From positions 1-33,300 of the forward strand of contig DATMML010000105.1 of the NCBI GenBank assembly GCA_035570235.1: DNA of 33,300 bases, read 5' to 3'. Positions within the stretch are counted from its first letter, which is position 1. Every line of letters starts with the position of its first letter. Made by a program: the position numbers and the translations under genes. Shown here piece by piece: positions 14,611 to 22,862 of this stretch. Source of the DNA: Vicinamibacteria bacterium (GTDB taxonomy: Bacteria > Acidobacteriota > Vicinamibacteria > Fen-336). Under the pieces are notes generated by a model. That model ran no database searches. It was not told where the DNA came from and saw only the letters and a list, made by a program, of their open reading frames with translations.

Positions 14611-15873
14611 TCAGCGGAAGCGGCGGACCGGAGCGGGGGCCACGAGCGTGCCCAGGAACGCCGCGTTGGAGGGTGTCTTCTGGATCTTGTCGATCAGGAA
14701 CTGCGCCGCCTCGGTGGTGGAGAGATCGGCGAGGGCACGGCGGAGCAGGTGCCGCTGCTTCAGCTCCTCCGGGGAGCAGAGCAGCTCTTCGCGGCGGGTG
14801 CCGGACTTCAGCACGTCCACGGCGGGAAAGATCCGCCGGTCGGCGATGCCGCGATCCAGGATCAGCTCCATGTTCCCCGTCCCCTTGAACTCCTGGAAGA
14901 TGACCTCGTCCATCCGGCTCCCCGTCTCGATGAGGGCGGTGGCCAGGATGGTGAGGCTGCCGCTTCCTTCGCAGTTGCGGGCGGCCCCGAAGAACTGCCG
15001 GGGGAACTGCAGGGCGCGGTTGTCCACGCCTCCGCTCATGGTCCGGCCGCCGGGCCCGATCTCGCGGTTGCTGGCTCGGCCCAGGCGGGTGAGGCTGTCC
15101 AGGAGGATCACCACGTGGCGCCCGGCCTCCACCAGTCGCTTCGCCCGCTCCATGGCCAAGCGGGCCAGCTTGATGTGGGAGTCGGAGGCGGAGTCAGAGG
15201 AGCTGGCCAGTACCTCCGCCTTCACGGCCCGGCGGAAGTGCGTGACCTCCTCCGGCCGCTCGTCGATGAGAAGCAGGATGAGGTGGACCTCGGGGTGGTG
15301 TTTGGAGATGGCCTGACCCAGATGCTCGAGGAGCGTGGTCTTGCCGGCCTTGGGGGGGGACACGATGAGGCCCCGCTGGCCGCGGCCGATGGGAGCGATG
15401 AGGTCGATGATGCGCAGGCTGGTCTCCGCCTGCTCGGCGGCGAGGTGGAAGGCCTCGTGCGGGTTCACGGAGACAAGATCCTGGAAATGGGGCAGGGCCC
15501 GGTATTGCTCGGGGGGCATTCCCCCTGCCTTTTGGACCTCCACCAGGGTGCGGCGCCCGTTGCCCCCGTCACGAACCAGGCCCTCGATCTCCGTGCCGTC
15601 GCGCAAACCGTAGTCCCGGGCGATCTGCGCCGGAACCACAACGTCGTCGCGGTGCGACAGGTAGTTCTGGGCGGCCTGCCTCAAGAACCCGCCGACTCCC
15701 TCCGTGAGTTCGGCCACTCCGCCAACCGGCGCTGTCGGACCGGTCAGGGGGATCGGAGCTTGTCGGGGGTCCCTCGGCCCTCTTGGCCCCTGGTTCTGCG
15801 GATGGGGTCCGTTGGGCCGGTCGTGTCGATGGGGGTGTCGATGGCGCCGCGGGTGTCGCGGGCCGTGCCTCAC
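14611..15873 (-). CDS. rho: Transcription termination factor Rho with basic low-complexity N-terminus
   Basis: The protein is a hexameric RNA helicase that ends transcription. From the GTG at 15873 it has 420 residues. The first 40 are His/Arg/Pro/Gly-rich (GPRHPRRHRHPHRHD) instead of the usual Rho_N helical domain. A divergent cold-shock domain follows (VAELTEGVGGFLRQ to VEVQKAG). The RecA core has Walker A PPKAGKTTL (K178), LLIDERPEEVTHFRR, VVILLDSLTRLGRASN (Walker B) and GGVDNRALQFPRQFFGAARNCEGSGSLTI. A GTG at 15921 is in frame but lies within the predicted -10 element, so it is unlikely to be used. The GTG at 15873 overlaps the stop of a 10-codon leader ORF with a strong ribosome site, which suggests coupled translation. 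Confidence 0.93.
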   Translation of the reverse strand: MRHGPRHPRRHRHPHRHDRPNGPHPQNQGPRGPRDPRQAPIPLTGPTAPVGGVAELTEGVGGFLRQAAQNYLSHRDDVVVPAQIARDYGLRDGTEIEGLVRDGGNGRRTLVEVQKAGGMPPEQYRALPHFQDLVSVNPHEAFHLAAEQAETSLRIIDLIAPIGRGQRGLIVSPPKAGKTTLLEHLGQAISKHHPEVHLILLLIDERPEEVTHFRRAVKAEVLASSSDSASDSHIKLARLAMERAKRLVEAGRHVVILLDSLTRLGRASNREIGPGGRTMSGGVDNRALQFPRQFFGAARNCEGSGSLTILATALIETGSRMDEVIFQEFKGTGNMELILDRGIADRRIFPAVDVLKSGTRREELLCSPEELKQRHLLRRALADLSTTEAAQFLIDKIQKTPSNAAFLGTLVAPAPVRRFR

Positions 15874-15902
15874 GGGCGGCCCGCCCGCCGCGGATCGATC
15901 AT
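15870..15902 (-). CDS. Ten-codon leader ORF overlapping rho (predicted)
   Basis: ATG at 15902 is preceded by GGAGGAG (15906-15912), the best ribosome site in the area, and encodes MIDPRRAGRP before a TGA at 15872-15870. That stop overlaps the GTG start of rho (GTGA). It may be a leader peptide that controls rho by translational coupling. Alternatively it may be the true rho start with a frameshift or sequencing error within the GC-rich stretch. Too short for any protein-family evidence. Confidence 0.4.
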   Translation of the reverse strand: MIDPRRAGRP

Positions 15903-15905
15903 CGT

Positions 15906-15928
15906 CTCCTCCGAAGGGCACTATAGCA
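15906..15928 (-). promoter_or_regulatory. Extended -10 promoter and ribosome site for rho transcript
   Basis: On the minus strand TGCTATAGT (15928-15920) is an extended -10 element (TGnTATAnT type). Transcription would begin near 15913, immediately before GGAGGAG (15912-15906) and the ATG at 15902. This would leave a leader of only about 11 nt before the small ORF. No -35 is apparent, as is usual for extended -10 promoters. Confidence 0.5.
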
Positions 15929-16453
15929 CGGGTGGAGGCCTTCGGGCGAGCACGTAAAGGACTCCCGAAGAATTGAAACCGACCCCATCTCGACCCCGGA
16001 ATCCGGTTACTCGGGAGACCAAGAAGTGTTTACCCGAGCGGCATTCAGGTTGTTGGAGCGGCCGGCATCGCTTGACTTCCGGGGCCGTCCCGTCCAGCAT
16101 ACGGCCTCCCTCGCCGTTATGATCCTTGGCCGTCACCTCGCGCCAGACCTGACTGAAAGCCCGCCCGAGGCTCGCCGCGCCCAGCGTCCAGCGCCACTCT
16201 CTCAGAGTCGGCTCCTCTCACGTGCCGTTCACGCTTCCCGCGGCGCCCGCCAAAACGTCGGCGGGGACCTCGTCGCTCCACGTGCTTTGCCTCCGGCCCT
16301 CCTGGCCGTAGCGCCCATCATGGGGTCGAGTCAGGGCGCCACGGTACTACGAACACGCGCCGAGTCAGGTCCAATCGGCCTAGGCAGCCTCTGCTCGATC
16401 GCAACCGGTCGCCGGGGTCGCGTTGGGTCAAGCGCTTCAAGGAGAATTTGCAG
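15929..16453. other. Intergenic region between rho and the S8 protease
   Basis: These 525 bases separate the divergent rho and protease genes. Open frames here lack family similarity and ribosome sites. TTGACT (16072-16077) and TATGAT (16118-16123) resemble promoter hexamers but are too far apart to pair. A good ribosome site for the protease lies at the end (GGAG at 16441-16444). I see no tRNA, repeat array or hairpin terminator. A long protease leader is possible. Confidence 0.5.
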
Positions 16454-19400
16454 ATGAAAAGCCACGTCTCCGCCCTCTCCGGGCCCTTTGTTCTCGCGGC
16501 CCTTCTCGCCCTGCCGGCTACGGGAGCGGCGGATGATTTCACGGCGACCCCCCTGGAGCCGCTCTCTGTCCACACCCTCCCCGGAGTCAAGGTCCGCAAC
16601 ACGGATCAGGCCATGGCGAGGGTGATCGTGAAGTTCGAGGCCGATTCGGTGGCCGCCTACAAAGGGGACATCCCCGGGCTCCCCGCCACCAGCCCCCAGG
16701 TGACGGGCGCGACGCGCCTGGACTTCGAGTCCGAGGCCGCCCGCGCCTACGAACGACACTTGATCACCAAGGAGCAGGAGTTCGAGGCGAATCTCCACCA
16801 GTCCATCCCCAACGCCAGCATCACCCATCGCTTCCGCAAGGTGGTGGGCGGCGTGGCCATGACCGTGCCGCGGCAATACCTCAGGGACTTGAGCCTCCTG
16901 CCCGGGGTCCAGGCCGTGTACGAGGACGTAGCGGTGCCCCTCAGCACGGACCGCAGCCCCGCCTTCATCGGGGCCCCCATCCTGTGGGCCCAGGTGGGCG
17001 GCCAGGGCCGCGCGGGCGAGGGCGTCATCGTGGGCATGATCGACACCGGGGTCTGGCCCGAGCACCCGTCGCTGGCCGACGACGGCACCTACCCGGCCCC
17101 ACCCGCGAAGTGGCACGGGACAAGCTGCCAGTTCGGATCCGCCAACCCCGACGATCCTGCCTTTGCCTGCAACCACAAGCTGATCGGGGCCCGCCGGTTC
17201 ATGAACACCTTCGACCACTCCGGAATCGCGCCCCTCCCCGGCGAGTTCAACTCCGCCCGCGACAACAACGGCCACGGCACCCACACCGCCACCACCGCCA
17301 CCGGCGACGCGGGGGTGGCGGCCGGGTTCGGCGGAACGCCCCTGGCCCACGTCTCCGGCATTGCGCCCCGGGCCCACGTGGCGGTCTACAAGGTCTGCTT
17401 CACCGACAGCGCGGGTGGAGGCCAGTGCTTCAATTCCGACTCCGCGGCCGCCATCGAACAGGCCATCGCCGACGGTGTCGACGTCATCAGCTTCTCCATC
17501 GGCGGCGGAGCCAACCCCTACTCAGACGTGGTCGAGCTCGCCTTCTTGGACGCCTACCGCGCGGGGGTGTTCGTGTCCGCGGCGGCCGGCAACAGCGGGC
17601 CGGGCGCGGACACCGTCGAGCACCGCGGCCCCTGGGTGACGACCGTGGCCGCCAGCACCACCGACCGCGTCTTCCAGGGCTCGGCCACGATCACGGCCGA
17701 CGGCACCGGGTCCCTCACCGTGACCGGAGCCTCCGTCATGGGCCCGATCACGTCCGCCGCCCCCGTCGTCCTCGCCTCCGCCCCTCCCTACTCGAACCCG
17801 CTCTGCTTGAGTCCCGCCGCCCCCGGGAGCTTGACCGGCAAGATCGTGGTCTGCCGACGGGGCACCAACGCCCGGGTGGCAAAAGGCTTCAACGTCCTCC
17901 AGGGCGGCGCGGTGGGGATGATCCTCTACAACACTCCAAGCCCCAACGATACGGACGCCGATGTCCATTTCCTGCCCGCGGTCCACATTGACAGCGCGCA
18001 GGGGGTCGCCCTGCTGGCCTTCCTGGGCTCCCACACGAACAACACCGGCACCTTCTCCGGAGGCGCGTCCAGCTTGACCGGCCAGGGGGACGTGATCGCC
18101 GACTTCAGCTCCCGGGGCGGCCCCAACCAAACCCTGGGCGTCAGCAAGCCCGATGTGGCCGCTCCCGGCGTGAACATCCTGGCCGGCCAGACGCCGAAGC
18201 CGGCCGCCATCGGAGGGGCGCCGAGCGGCGAGCTCTTCCAGATCATCAGCGGGACTTCCATGGCGACCCCCCACGTCTCGGGCACGGCCGCCCTCCTGAA
18301 GCAGCTCCACCCCCATTGGACGCCGGGCCAGATCAAGTCCGCGATCATGACCACCGCTTTGACTGCGGGTCTGGTCAAGGGAGACGGGATCACACCCGCC
18401 GACTCCTTCGACCTCGGCTCCGGCCGCATCGACCTCAGGAACGCGGGCCTGCCCGGCCTCACCTTCGACGCCCCCGCCCAGGACTTCTTGACCTTCCAAA
18501 CCAACCTCTCGCTCGTGAACTACCCCAGCCTTTACGTGCCGGTCATGCCCGGCAAAGTGACGGTGCCGCGGACGGTGTTCAGCGATCTCCGGCATCACAG
18601 CCTTTGGCTCCTGAGCGTGGACGCCCCCCCCGACGTCACGGTCCGGGTGCCGGAGGCGCTCATGGTGCCCGCGCACGGCCAGGCGACGTTCGACATCACG
18701 GTGGACGCCCGGGCCGTGCCCCTGGGGGCGGTTCGCCACGCCACCCTCTTCCTCGAGAATGGCTGTGGCAACGGCGGGGACGACCGTGAGGGCCGCGGTG
18801 ACGGCCACCGCGAGGGCGGCGACGAGGCGGACCGGCACGACGACGGCGACCGGCACGAGGACCGCGACAACCGCTGCCGGAAGCTGCACTTCCCGATCAC
18901 CTTCGACCGCCGGCAGGCCGGGGTCACCTTGGACGAGTCCTGTGACCCGGCGACGCTCGCCGAGCACGCCACCACGACTTGCACCATCACCGCCACCAAC
19001 ACCACCTTCAACGACGCCTCCGTCCACCTGCGGGACCGCCTGCCCCGGCGGCTATCGCTGGTGAGCGTCACGGGGGCGGTGGCGGACGGTACCCACCGGC
19101 TCACCTTCGACGGCACCCTGGCGGGGGCGACCCCGCCCGACGTCCACGCGGCCGCGGCCAACGACTCCCCCGCCGGCGGCTACCTGCCCTTGAGCCTCTT
19201 CGGTATTGCGCCCCTGCCCAACATGGGAGACGAGACGCTGGCGAATTTTGCCGTGCCGGCGTTCCGCTTTGCCAGCGAGACCTACACCCAGATCGGCATG
19301 GTCAGCAACGGCTATCTGGTCGTGGGCGGCGGGGTCTCGAGCGACATCCAGTTCCTGAACCAGCACTTCCCCAACCCCGCGCCCCCCAACAATGTCCTCG

Positions 19401-19882
19401 CGCCCTTCTGGACCGACCTCGACGCCACCCCCGCCCGGGGTGGAGCCATGCGCGTGGGCAGCTTGAGCGACGGCGTGCACACCTGGATCGTCTTCGAGTG
19501 GGACAACGTGCCCAACTTCAGCAACAACGCCCAGCGGAACTCGTTCCAGGTATGGGTCGGGGTCAACGGCGTGGAGGACATCAGCTACGTCTATGGACCC
19601 CAGCTGACCGCGGGCGAGGGCGGGTTCCTCACCGTCGGAGGGGAGAACAAGTTCGGCAGCCGGGGCGCCAACTTCTACTACAACGGCACGGGCACGCTTC
19701 CCGTGGCGAACAGCACGCAGGTCCGGATCACCAGCACCCCCGGCGGCCCCGGCGAGACCAAGACCGTGTCCTTCACCGCCCGCGCCGGCGAGGAAGGCGC
19801 GTGGACGAACTGCGCGGAGATGACGGGCAGCATCTTCTTCGGGACCGCGACCGCCTGCGTCACGGGCGCCGTCACGAAGTGA
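16454..19882 (+). CDS. Secreted multidomain subtilisin-like serine protease (S8)
   Basis: The 1142-residue exoenzyme has a signal peptide (MKSHVSALSGPFVLAALLALPATGAA) and an inhibitor I9-like propeptide (about 48-158). Its subtilase domain has D197 (GMIDTGVWPEHP), H274 (NNGHGTHTATTATGD), oxyanion N380 (AAGNSGPGAD) and S602 (SGTSMATPHVSGTAALLK). A PA domain is inserted between the Asn and Ser blocks (GKIVVCRRGTNARVAKG). Downstream are an Fn3-like domain interrupted by an Asp/His-rich loop between C771 and C808, a DUF11-like segment (CTITATNTTF, then DRLPRRLSLVSVTG) and a C-terminal nidogen-like region (NNVLAPFWTDLD, then WIVFEWDNVP). The ATG at 16454 has GGAG nine bases upstream. A strong terminator follows. 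Confidence 0.95.
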   Translation: MKSHVSALSGPFVLAALLALPATGAADDFTATPLEPLSVHTLPGVKVRNTDQAMARVIVKFEADSVAAYKGDIPGLPATSPQVTGATRLDFESEAARAYERHLITKEQEFEANLHQSIPNASITHRFRKVVGGVAMTVPRQYLRDLSLLPGVQAVYEDVAVPLSTDRSPAFIGAPILWAQVGGQGRAGEGVIVGMIDTGVWPEHPSLADDGTYPAPPAKWHGTSCQFGSANPDDPAFACNHKLIGARRFMNTFDHSGIAPLPGEFNSARDNNGHGTHTATTATGDAGVAAGFGGTPLAHVSGIAPRAHVAVYKVCFTDSAGGGQCFNSDSAAAIEQAIADGVDVISFSIGGGANPYSDVVELAFLDAYRAGVFVSAAAGNSGPGADTVEHRGPWVTTVAASTTDRVFQGSATITADGTGSLTVTGASVMGPITSAAPVVLASAPPYSNPLCLSPAAPGSLTGKIVVCRRGTNARVAKGFNVLQGGAVGMILYNTPSPNDTDADVHFLPAVHIDSAQGVALLAFLGSHTNNTGTFSGGASSLTGQGDVIADFSSRGGPNQTLGVSKPDVAAPGVNILAGQTPKPAAIGGAPSGELFQIISGTSMATPHVSGTAALLKQLHPHWTPGQIKSAIMTTALTAGLVKGDGITPADSFDLGSGRIDLRNAGLPGLTFDAPAQDFLTFQTNLSLVNYPSLYVPVMPGKVTVPRTVFSDLRHHSLWLLSVDAPPDVTVRVPEALMVPAHGQATFDITVDARAVPLGAVRHATLFLENGCGNGGDDREGRGDGHREGGDEADRHDDGDRHEDRDNRCRKLHFPITFDRRQAGVTLDESCDPATLAEHATTTCTITATNTTFNDASVHLRDRLPRRLSLVSVTGAVADGTHRLTFDGTLAGATPPDVHAAAANDSPAGGYLPLSLFGIAPLPNMGDETLANFAVPAFRFASETYTQIGMVSNGYLVVGGGVSSDIQFLNQHFPNPAPPNNVLAPFWTDLDATPARGGAMRVGSLSDGVHTWIVFEWDNVPNFSNNAQRNSFQVWVGVNGVEDISYVYGPQLTAGEGGFLTVGGENKFGSRGANFYYNGTGTLPVANSTQVRITSTPGGPGETKTVSFTARAGEEGAWTNCAEMTGSIFFGTATACVTGAVTK

Positions 19883-19888
19883 CCAAAG

Positions 19889-19911
19889 CGCCCCTCGCGC
19901 ACCGAGGGGCG
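19889..19911 (+). terminator. GC-rich hairpin after the protease gene
   Basis: CGCCCCTCG (19889-19897) and CGAGGGGCG (19903-19911) form a perfect 9-bp stem with a 5-nt loop, seven bases after the stop codon. There is no T-run, so it is probably an mRNA 3'-end stabiliser or the first part of a two-hairpin terminator. Confidence 0.6.
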
Positions 19912-19922
19912 GGTGCCACCCA

Positions 19923-19958
19923 CGGCGGGCTGGACTCGATCCGGCCCGCCGTTTTTTT
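19923..19958 (+). terminator. Intrinsic terminator of the S8 protease gene
   Basis: CGGCGGGC (19923-19930) pairs with GCCCGCCG (19944-19951) and is followed directly by seven T residues (19952-19958). This is a textbook Rho-independent terminator pointing away from the protease and toward the convergent secreted-protein gene that ends at 19965. Confidence 0.9.
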
Positions 19959-19964
19959 GGAGCT

Positions 19965-20627
19965 TCAGGGGACCCGCGGCTCGGAGCAGAGGAAGGGGGC
20001 GCCCCGCGCTCCCGCGTGGTACTCGTAGGATCGGCCGCGCGCCAAGAGGCGGATGAGGAAGCCGGGCTGGAGGACCTGGGTGTAGAGGAGGCCCGGCCGC
20101 GGGCAGCCCAGGCTGCTGTCCGGCCAGACGACCTCCTTGAACTTCAAGAGGGAGATCTCGGAGAGCGGGATCGACAGCTGGCGGGCGAGGTCCTCCTTCG
20201 CCTGCGTGACCAGCTTCTGGCCCACCGGGTCCTGAGGATCGGGGCTGACCGCTCCCTCCTGCTCTCCGGGGCCCCCACCCGCCTCCGCCTTGAGCCCCCC
20301 GCCGGCCACGGCCAGACCGGCCCCGCAGAGGAGGGCCCGGCCGGCCCCCACGTGGACGCGGTAGATCCGGCCGCTGGCTTTCAGGAGGACGCGGAACCCG
20401 GGGGTGGGCTCGGGCGGGCGAGCCTGGCCTTTCTCCGGGCAGCCCAGGCTCGCGTCGGGCCAGTCCATCTCCGTGACCGCCACCACCTCGATCGCGCCTT
20501 CGGCGGACGAGTGCAGCGTTTTTTTGGCCAGCACGAGTGCCTGGTCTTTGGTCATCGGGGCCGCGGGCGCCGCCACCACCGCGAGCGCCAGGAGAAGCAA
20601 GTCGAGCAAGGCGCGGGGCCTCCCCAA
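19965..20627 (-). CDS. Secreted protein with tandem WPDxSLGCP repeats
   Basis: The protein is 220 residues with an N-terminal hydrophobic signal (LLDLLLLALAVVAAPAAP). The start must be non-ATG: TTG at 20627 follows a stop and is the longest choice. Two homologous modules are visible. Module 1 has W56-P-D-A-S-L-G-C63, PGF at 76-78, a tyrosine at 89 and C101. Module 2 has W168-P-D-S-S-L-G-C175, PGF at 188-190, a tyrosine at 201 and C214. Each Cys pair may form a disulfide. Similar WPD..LGCP modules occur in uncharacterised secreted proteins of several phyla, but I know no function. It is last in a minus-strand cluster behind an M64 peptidase. Confidence 0.8.
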   Translation of the reverse strand: MGRPRALLDLLLLALAVVAAPAAPMTKDQALVLAKKTLHSSAEGAIEVVAVTEMDWPDASLGCPEKGQARPPEPTPGFRVLLKASGRIYRVHVGAGRALLCGAGLAVAGGGLKAEAGGGPGEQEGAVSPDPQDPVGQKLVTQAKEDLARQLSIPLSEISLLKFKEVVWPDSSLGCPRPGLLYTQVLQPGFLIRLLARGRSYEYHAGARGAPFLCSEPRVP

Positions 20628-20654
20628 CCAGTCTACAACGGTTTACGGTTCCGG

Positions 20655-21332
20655 CTAGGGTTTCTCGCCCGGCAGCAGCGGGCGCAGGGTCACGACATAC
20701 CGCTTATCCCCCGCGCAGACCGAGGCGGGGGCGCCGCCCGTGGGCCAGTCGGCGACGGCGGCCGCGGACACGCTCCTCGGCCCGGCCAGGGCCTCCGCGA
20801 GGGGCACGGCAAAGCCCCAACTCCGGCAGCCCCCGATGAGCGCCCCTTCCCGCGCCGAGAGCGCGTAGGCGGCGGGTTCGTAGGAGCGCAGGCTCTCGTG
20901 GGCGAAGGCCGCCAGATCTTGGACGAGAGAGGCGAGGGGCCGCAAGCCGGCGGGAGCGGACGCGGGATCCCCCGTGGCCAGGATGTCGAGGGGCTGCCCC
21001 TTGCCGAGGCGAAGGTGGTAGCGGGGGGAGGCGGCCGCCCCGAAGGAGACTTGCGAGCCGAGCCCGGGAATCTTGCGCACGCGGGCGATCCGCTTCTCCA
21101 GCTCCTTCACCTCGTCGCGCTCGAGGCGGCCGGTGGCCAGCCTCTGCGTCCCGCCCACGAACACCTGGCCGTCCTCGAGGAGCACGAAGCGCGGGGAGTT
21201 GGCGGCGGTCCCCGGCCCCCCCGGGGAGGGGCCGACCGCATCCAGGACGATGACGGCGCCGGGAACGTCGCCGGCCCGGGCGGCGGGAACGAGGGCCAGG
21301 AGCGCGACGAGCGGGATGGAGGCGCGGACCAT
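20655..21332 (-). CDS. Secreted protein of unknown function
   Basis: The 225-residue protein starts at ATG 21332, directly followed by a signal peptide (MVRASIPLVALLALVPAARA); the frame extends to 21371 but adds nothing. The mature part has alternating strands such as SPRFVLLEDGQVFVGGTQRLATGRL. A charged helix follows (LERDEVKELEKRIARVRKI), then YHLRLGKGQPLDIL. Cysteines occur only in GGCRSW and SVCAGDKR. I do not recognise a family. It lies 27 bp from the WPD-repeat gene and 40 bp from the M64 peptidase gene on the same strand, so all three are probably one transcript with an extracytoplasmic role. Confidence 0.78.
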   Translation of the reverse strand: MVRASIPLVALLALVPAARAGDVPGAVIVLDAVGPSPGGPGTAANSPRFVLLEDGQVFVGGTQRLATGRLERDEVKELEKRIARVRKIPGLGSQVSFGAAASPRYHLRLGKGQPLDILATGDPASAPAGLRPLASLVQDLAAFAHESLRSYEPAAYALSAREGALIGGCRSWGFAVPLAEALAGPRSVSAAAVADWPTGGAPASVCAGDKRYVVTLRPLLPGEKP

Positions 21333-21372
21333 GAGCGGGCAGTCTACACCGACCCTCCCCCGCCCCACCAAC

Positions 21373-22764
21373 TCAGCGGGGGCCGGGCGGGCGGGCGTAG
21401 AGGTCGATCACGCGCTCGATGGCCCGGCGGCAGACCGCGCAAAACGCCTGGCTGCGCGTGAACATGATGCAGTCGGCCTGGGGCCGGTAGTAGCCCTTGG
21501 CCTCGTAGAGCGCGCCCTCGAAGGCTCCCACCGCGGCCGGGTGGAGGCCGGCGCCAAGGATCTTACCCACCCGCTCGCGCTCCTCGCGGAACAGGGCGTC
21601 CATCTCCTCCTCCGGACGGTGCCGGGCCCGGATGTCGCGCCGCCGGCCCTGGATCTCCTTCTCCACCGCCTCGAAGGCCTCCTTCTCCCAGGGGGTGGGC
21701 AGGGGGGTCCCGGCCGTGACGAGGTCCCTCCACTTTGAGGCCTGGGGATCGACGGTGGCGTTGGGCTCCCAGGGCTCGGGCCGCTCGCTCGCGGGCCCGT
21801 AGGCCACGTCCGAGGTGTAGTACTCGTCGGCCAGGCCTGCGAAATGGTGGCCGAACTCGTGGACGAACACGTAGGGGGCCCAGGCGCTGTCCGCGGCCAC
21901 GGTGGCGTAGAGGTTGAAGATGCCGCCCCCCCCGTACTTCCGGTCGTTGACCAAGATCTCCACGAACTCGTAGGGCGCGGACGCGGCCGCCTCCCGCATC
22001 CTCTTGTTGTCGAGAGTGAGCACGTAGCGCTCGGACCCGAAGGCGTCGTAGCCCGCTCGAAGGGCGGAGCGGTGGTGAACGCCGTCCGAGGGCCGCGCCA
22101 CCCCGCTCTCGTCGGAAGGGGTGTCCAAGGCCCAGACGTTGAAATCCTGGCGGCGCTCCTTGAAGGGGGAGACCGCGAAGAGGAGGTCGGCCATCCGCCG
22201 GGCGTCCCGATGCCACTTCTCCATCTCGGCGGCGGTGTACCCGTCGCCCATCAGGAGCAGATCCACCTTGTCCCGGGGCTCGCCGTTTTTCATGACCGCC
22301 CACACCTTCGTCCCCGGGGAGGGAGGGCTGGAGTCGATGGCGGGGCTCTGGGGGTCCACGAGCACGGACCAGATCTCGCGGAAGGCTCCGTTCTTTCCCC
22401 GCTTCTTGACCACGACCTGCGCGGGAGCGGCCGGCTCCGGGAAGCGCAGCGACTCGTGGAAGGCGCGCGCGACGTCCTTGGCTTCGGCCGTGGTCTCCCA
22501 TTCCCCGAAGATGCTGGCGAAGCCGCGGGAGTAGAGCACGCGGTTCTTGCCACGGTCCACGACCTCGAAGAAGTAAGGGCCGAGGTTGGTGTCGTCGATC
22601 GCGCGGTCGGGCCGTCCCGGCCAGGGCCCCTCCCGGACCCAGCCGTCGAGGGCGAAGCGTTCTTCGGCCGCACCGCCGCTATGGACGTAGTCCAGGCGCA
22701 GGGTGCGGGGCTCGGCGGGGGGGGCGGCTACGGCGGCGGCCAAGCCGAGGGCGATCGTGAGCAC
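21373..22764 (-). CDS. M64-family secreted zinc metallopeptidase (IgA peptidase M64-like)
   Basis: The 463-residue protein starts at GTG 22764, with GGAGGTGA just upstream, and has a signal peptide (LTIALGLAAAVAAPPA). An N-terminal domain of about 150 residues precedes the peptidase domain, which begins near DKVDLLLMGDGYTAAEMEKWHRDARRM, a family hallmark. The zinc site is HEFGHHFAGLADEYY with H302, E303 and H306, and the conserved D313-E314 follow. The C-terminus CIMFTRSQAFCAVCRRAI contains three cysteines also typical of M64 proteins. Family members cleave immunoglobulin A in gut clostridia, but in environmental bacteria they are general exopeptidases of unknown target. It is divergent from the gamma-glutamyltransferase gene, 98 bp apart. 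Confidence 0.93.
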   Translation of the reverse strand: MLTIALGLAAAVAAPPAEPRTLRLDYVHSGGAAEERFALDGWVREGPWPGRPDRAIDDTNLGPYFFEVVDRGKNRVLYSRGFASIFGEWETTAEAKDVARAFHESLRFPEPAAPAQVVVKKRGKNGAFREIWSVLVDPQSPAIDSSPPSPGTKVWAVMKNGEPRDKVDLLLMGDGYTAAEMEKWHRDARRMADLLFAVSPFKERRQDFNVWALDTPSDESGVARPSDGVHHRSALRAGYDAFGSERYVLTLDNKRMREAAASAPYEFVEILVNDRKYGGGGIFNLYATVAADSAWAPYVFVHEFGHHFAGLADEYYTSDVAYGPASERPEPWEPNATVDPQASKWRDLVTAGTPLPTPWEKEAFEAVEKEIQGRRRDIRARHRPEEEMDALFREERERVGKILGAGLHPAAVGAFEGALYEAKGYYRPQADCIMFTRSQAFCAVCRRAIERVIDLYARPPGPR

Positions 22765-22862
22765 GGGTTCACCTCCGGCGGCAGGGTATCACCCCCGGGG
22801 GCTTCCAGACCGGGTCGGGATGGTGGTAGCCTCGCCCGTCTGGGAAAGGCAGGAGATCCCGC

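Noticed and set aside
12977-15316. 779-codon plus-strand frame antisense to the adaptor, esterase and rho genes
   Set aside because: It runs opposite three conserved genes and is low complexity; GC-rich third positions remove stop codons.
15919-15921. GTG at 15921 as the rho start
   Set aside because: It has no ribosome site and lies inside the extended -10 element that is the best promoter in the area.
16072-16123. TTGACT and TATGAT as a promoter for the S8 protease
   Set aside because: The spacing is about 40 nt, and no transcript evidence supports either hexamer alone.
16026-16457. 143-codon frame in the rho-protease gap
   Set aside because: Arg/Ser/Ala-rich, no ribosome site, no family similarity, and it overlaps the protease start in another frame.
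17522-19027. 501-codon minus-strand frame antisense to the S8 protease
   Set aside because: The catalytic motifs of the protease are on the plus strand; the antisense frame is a shadow.
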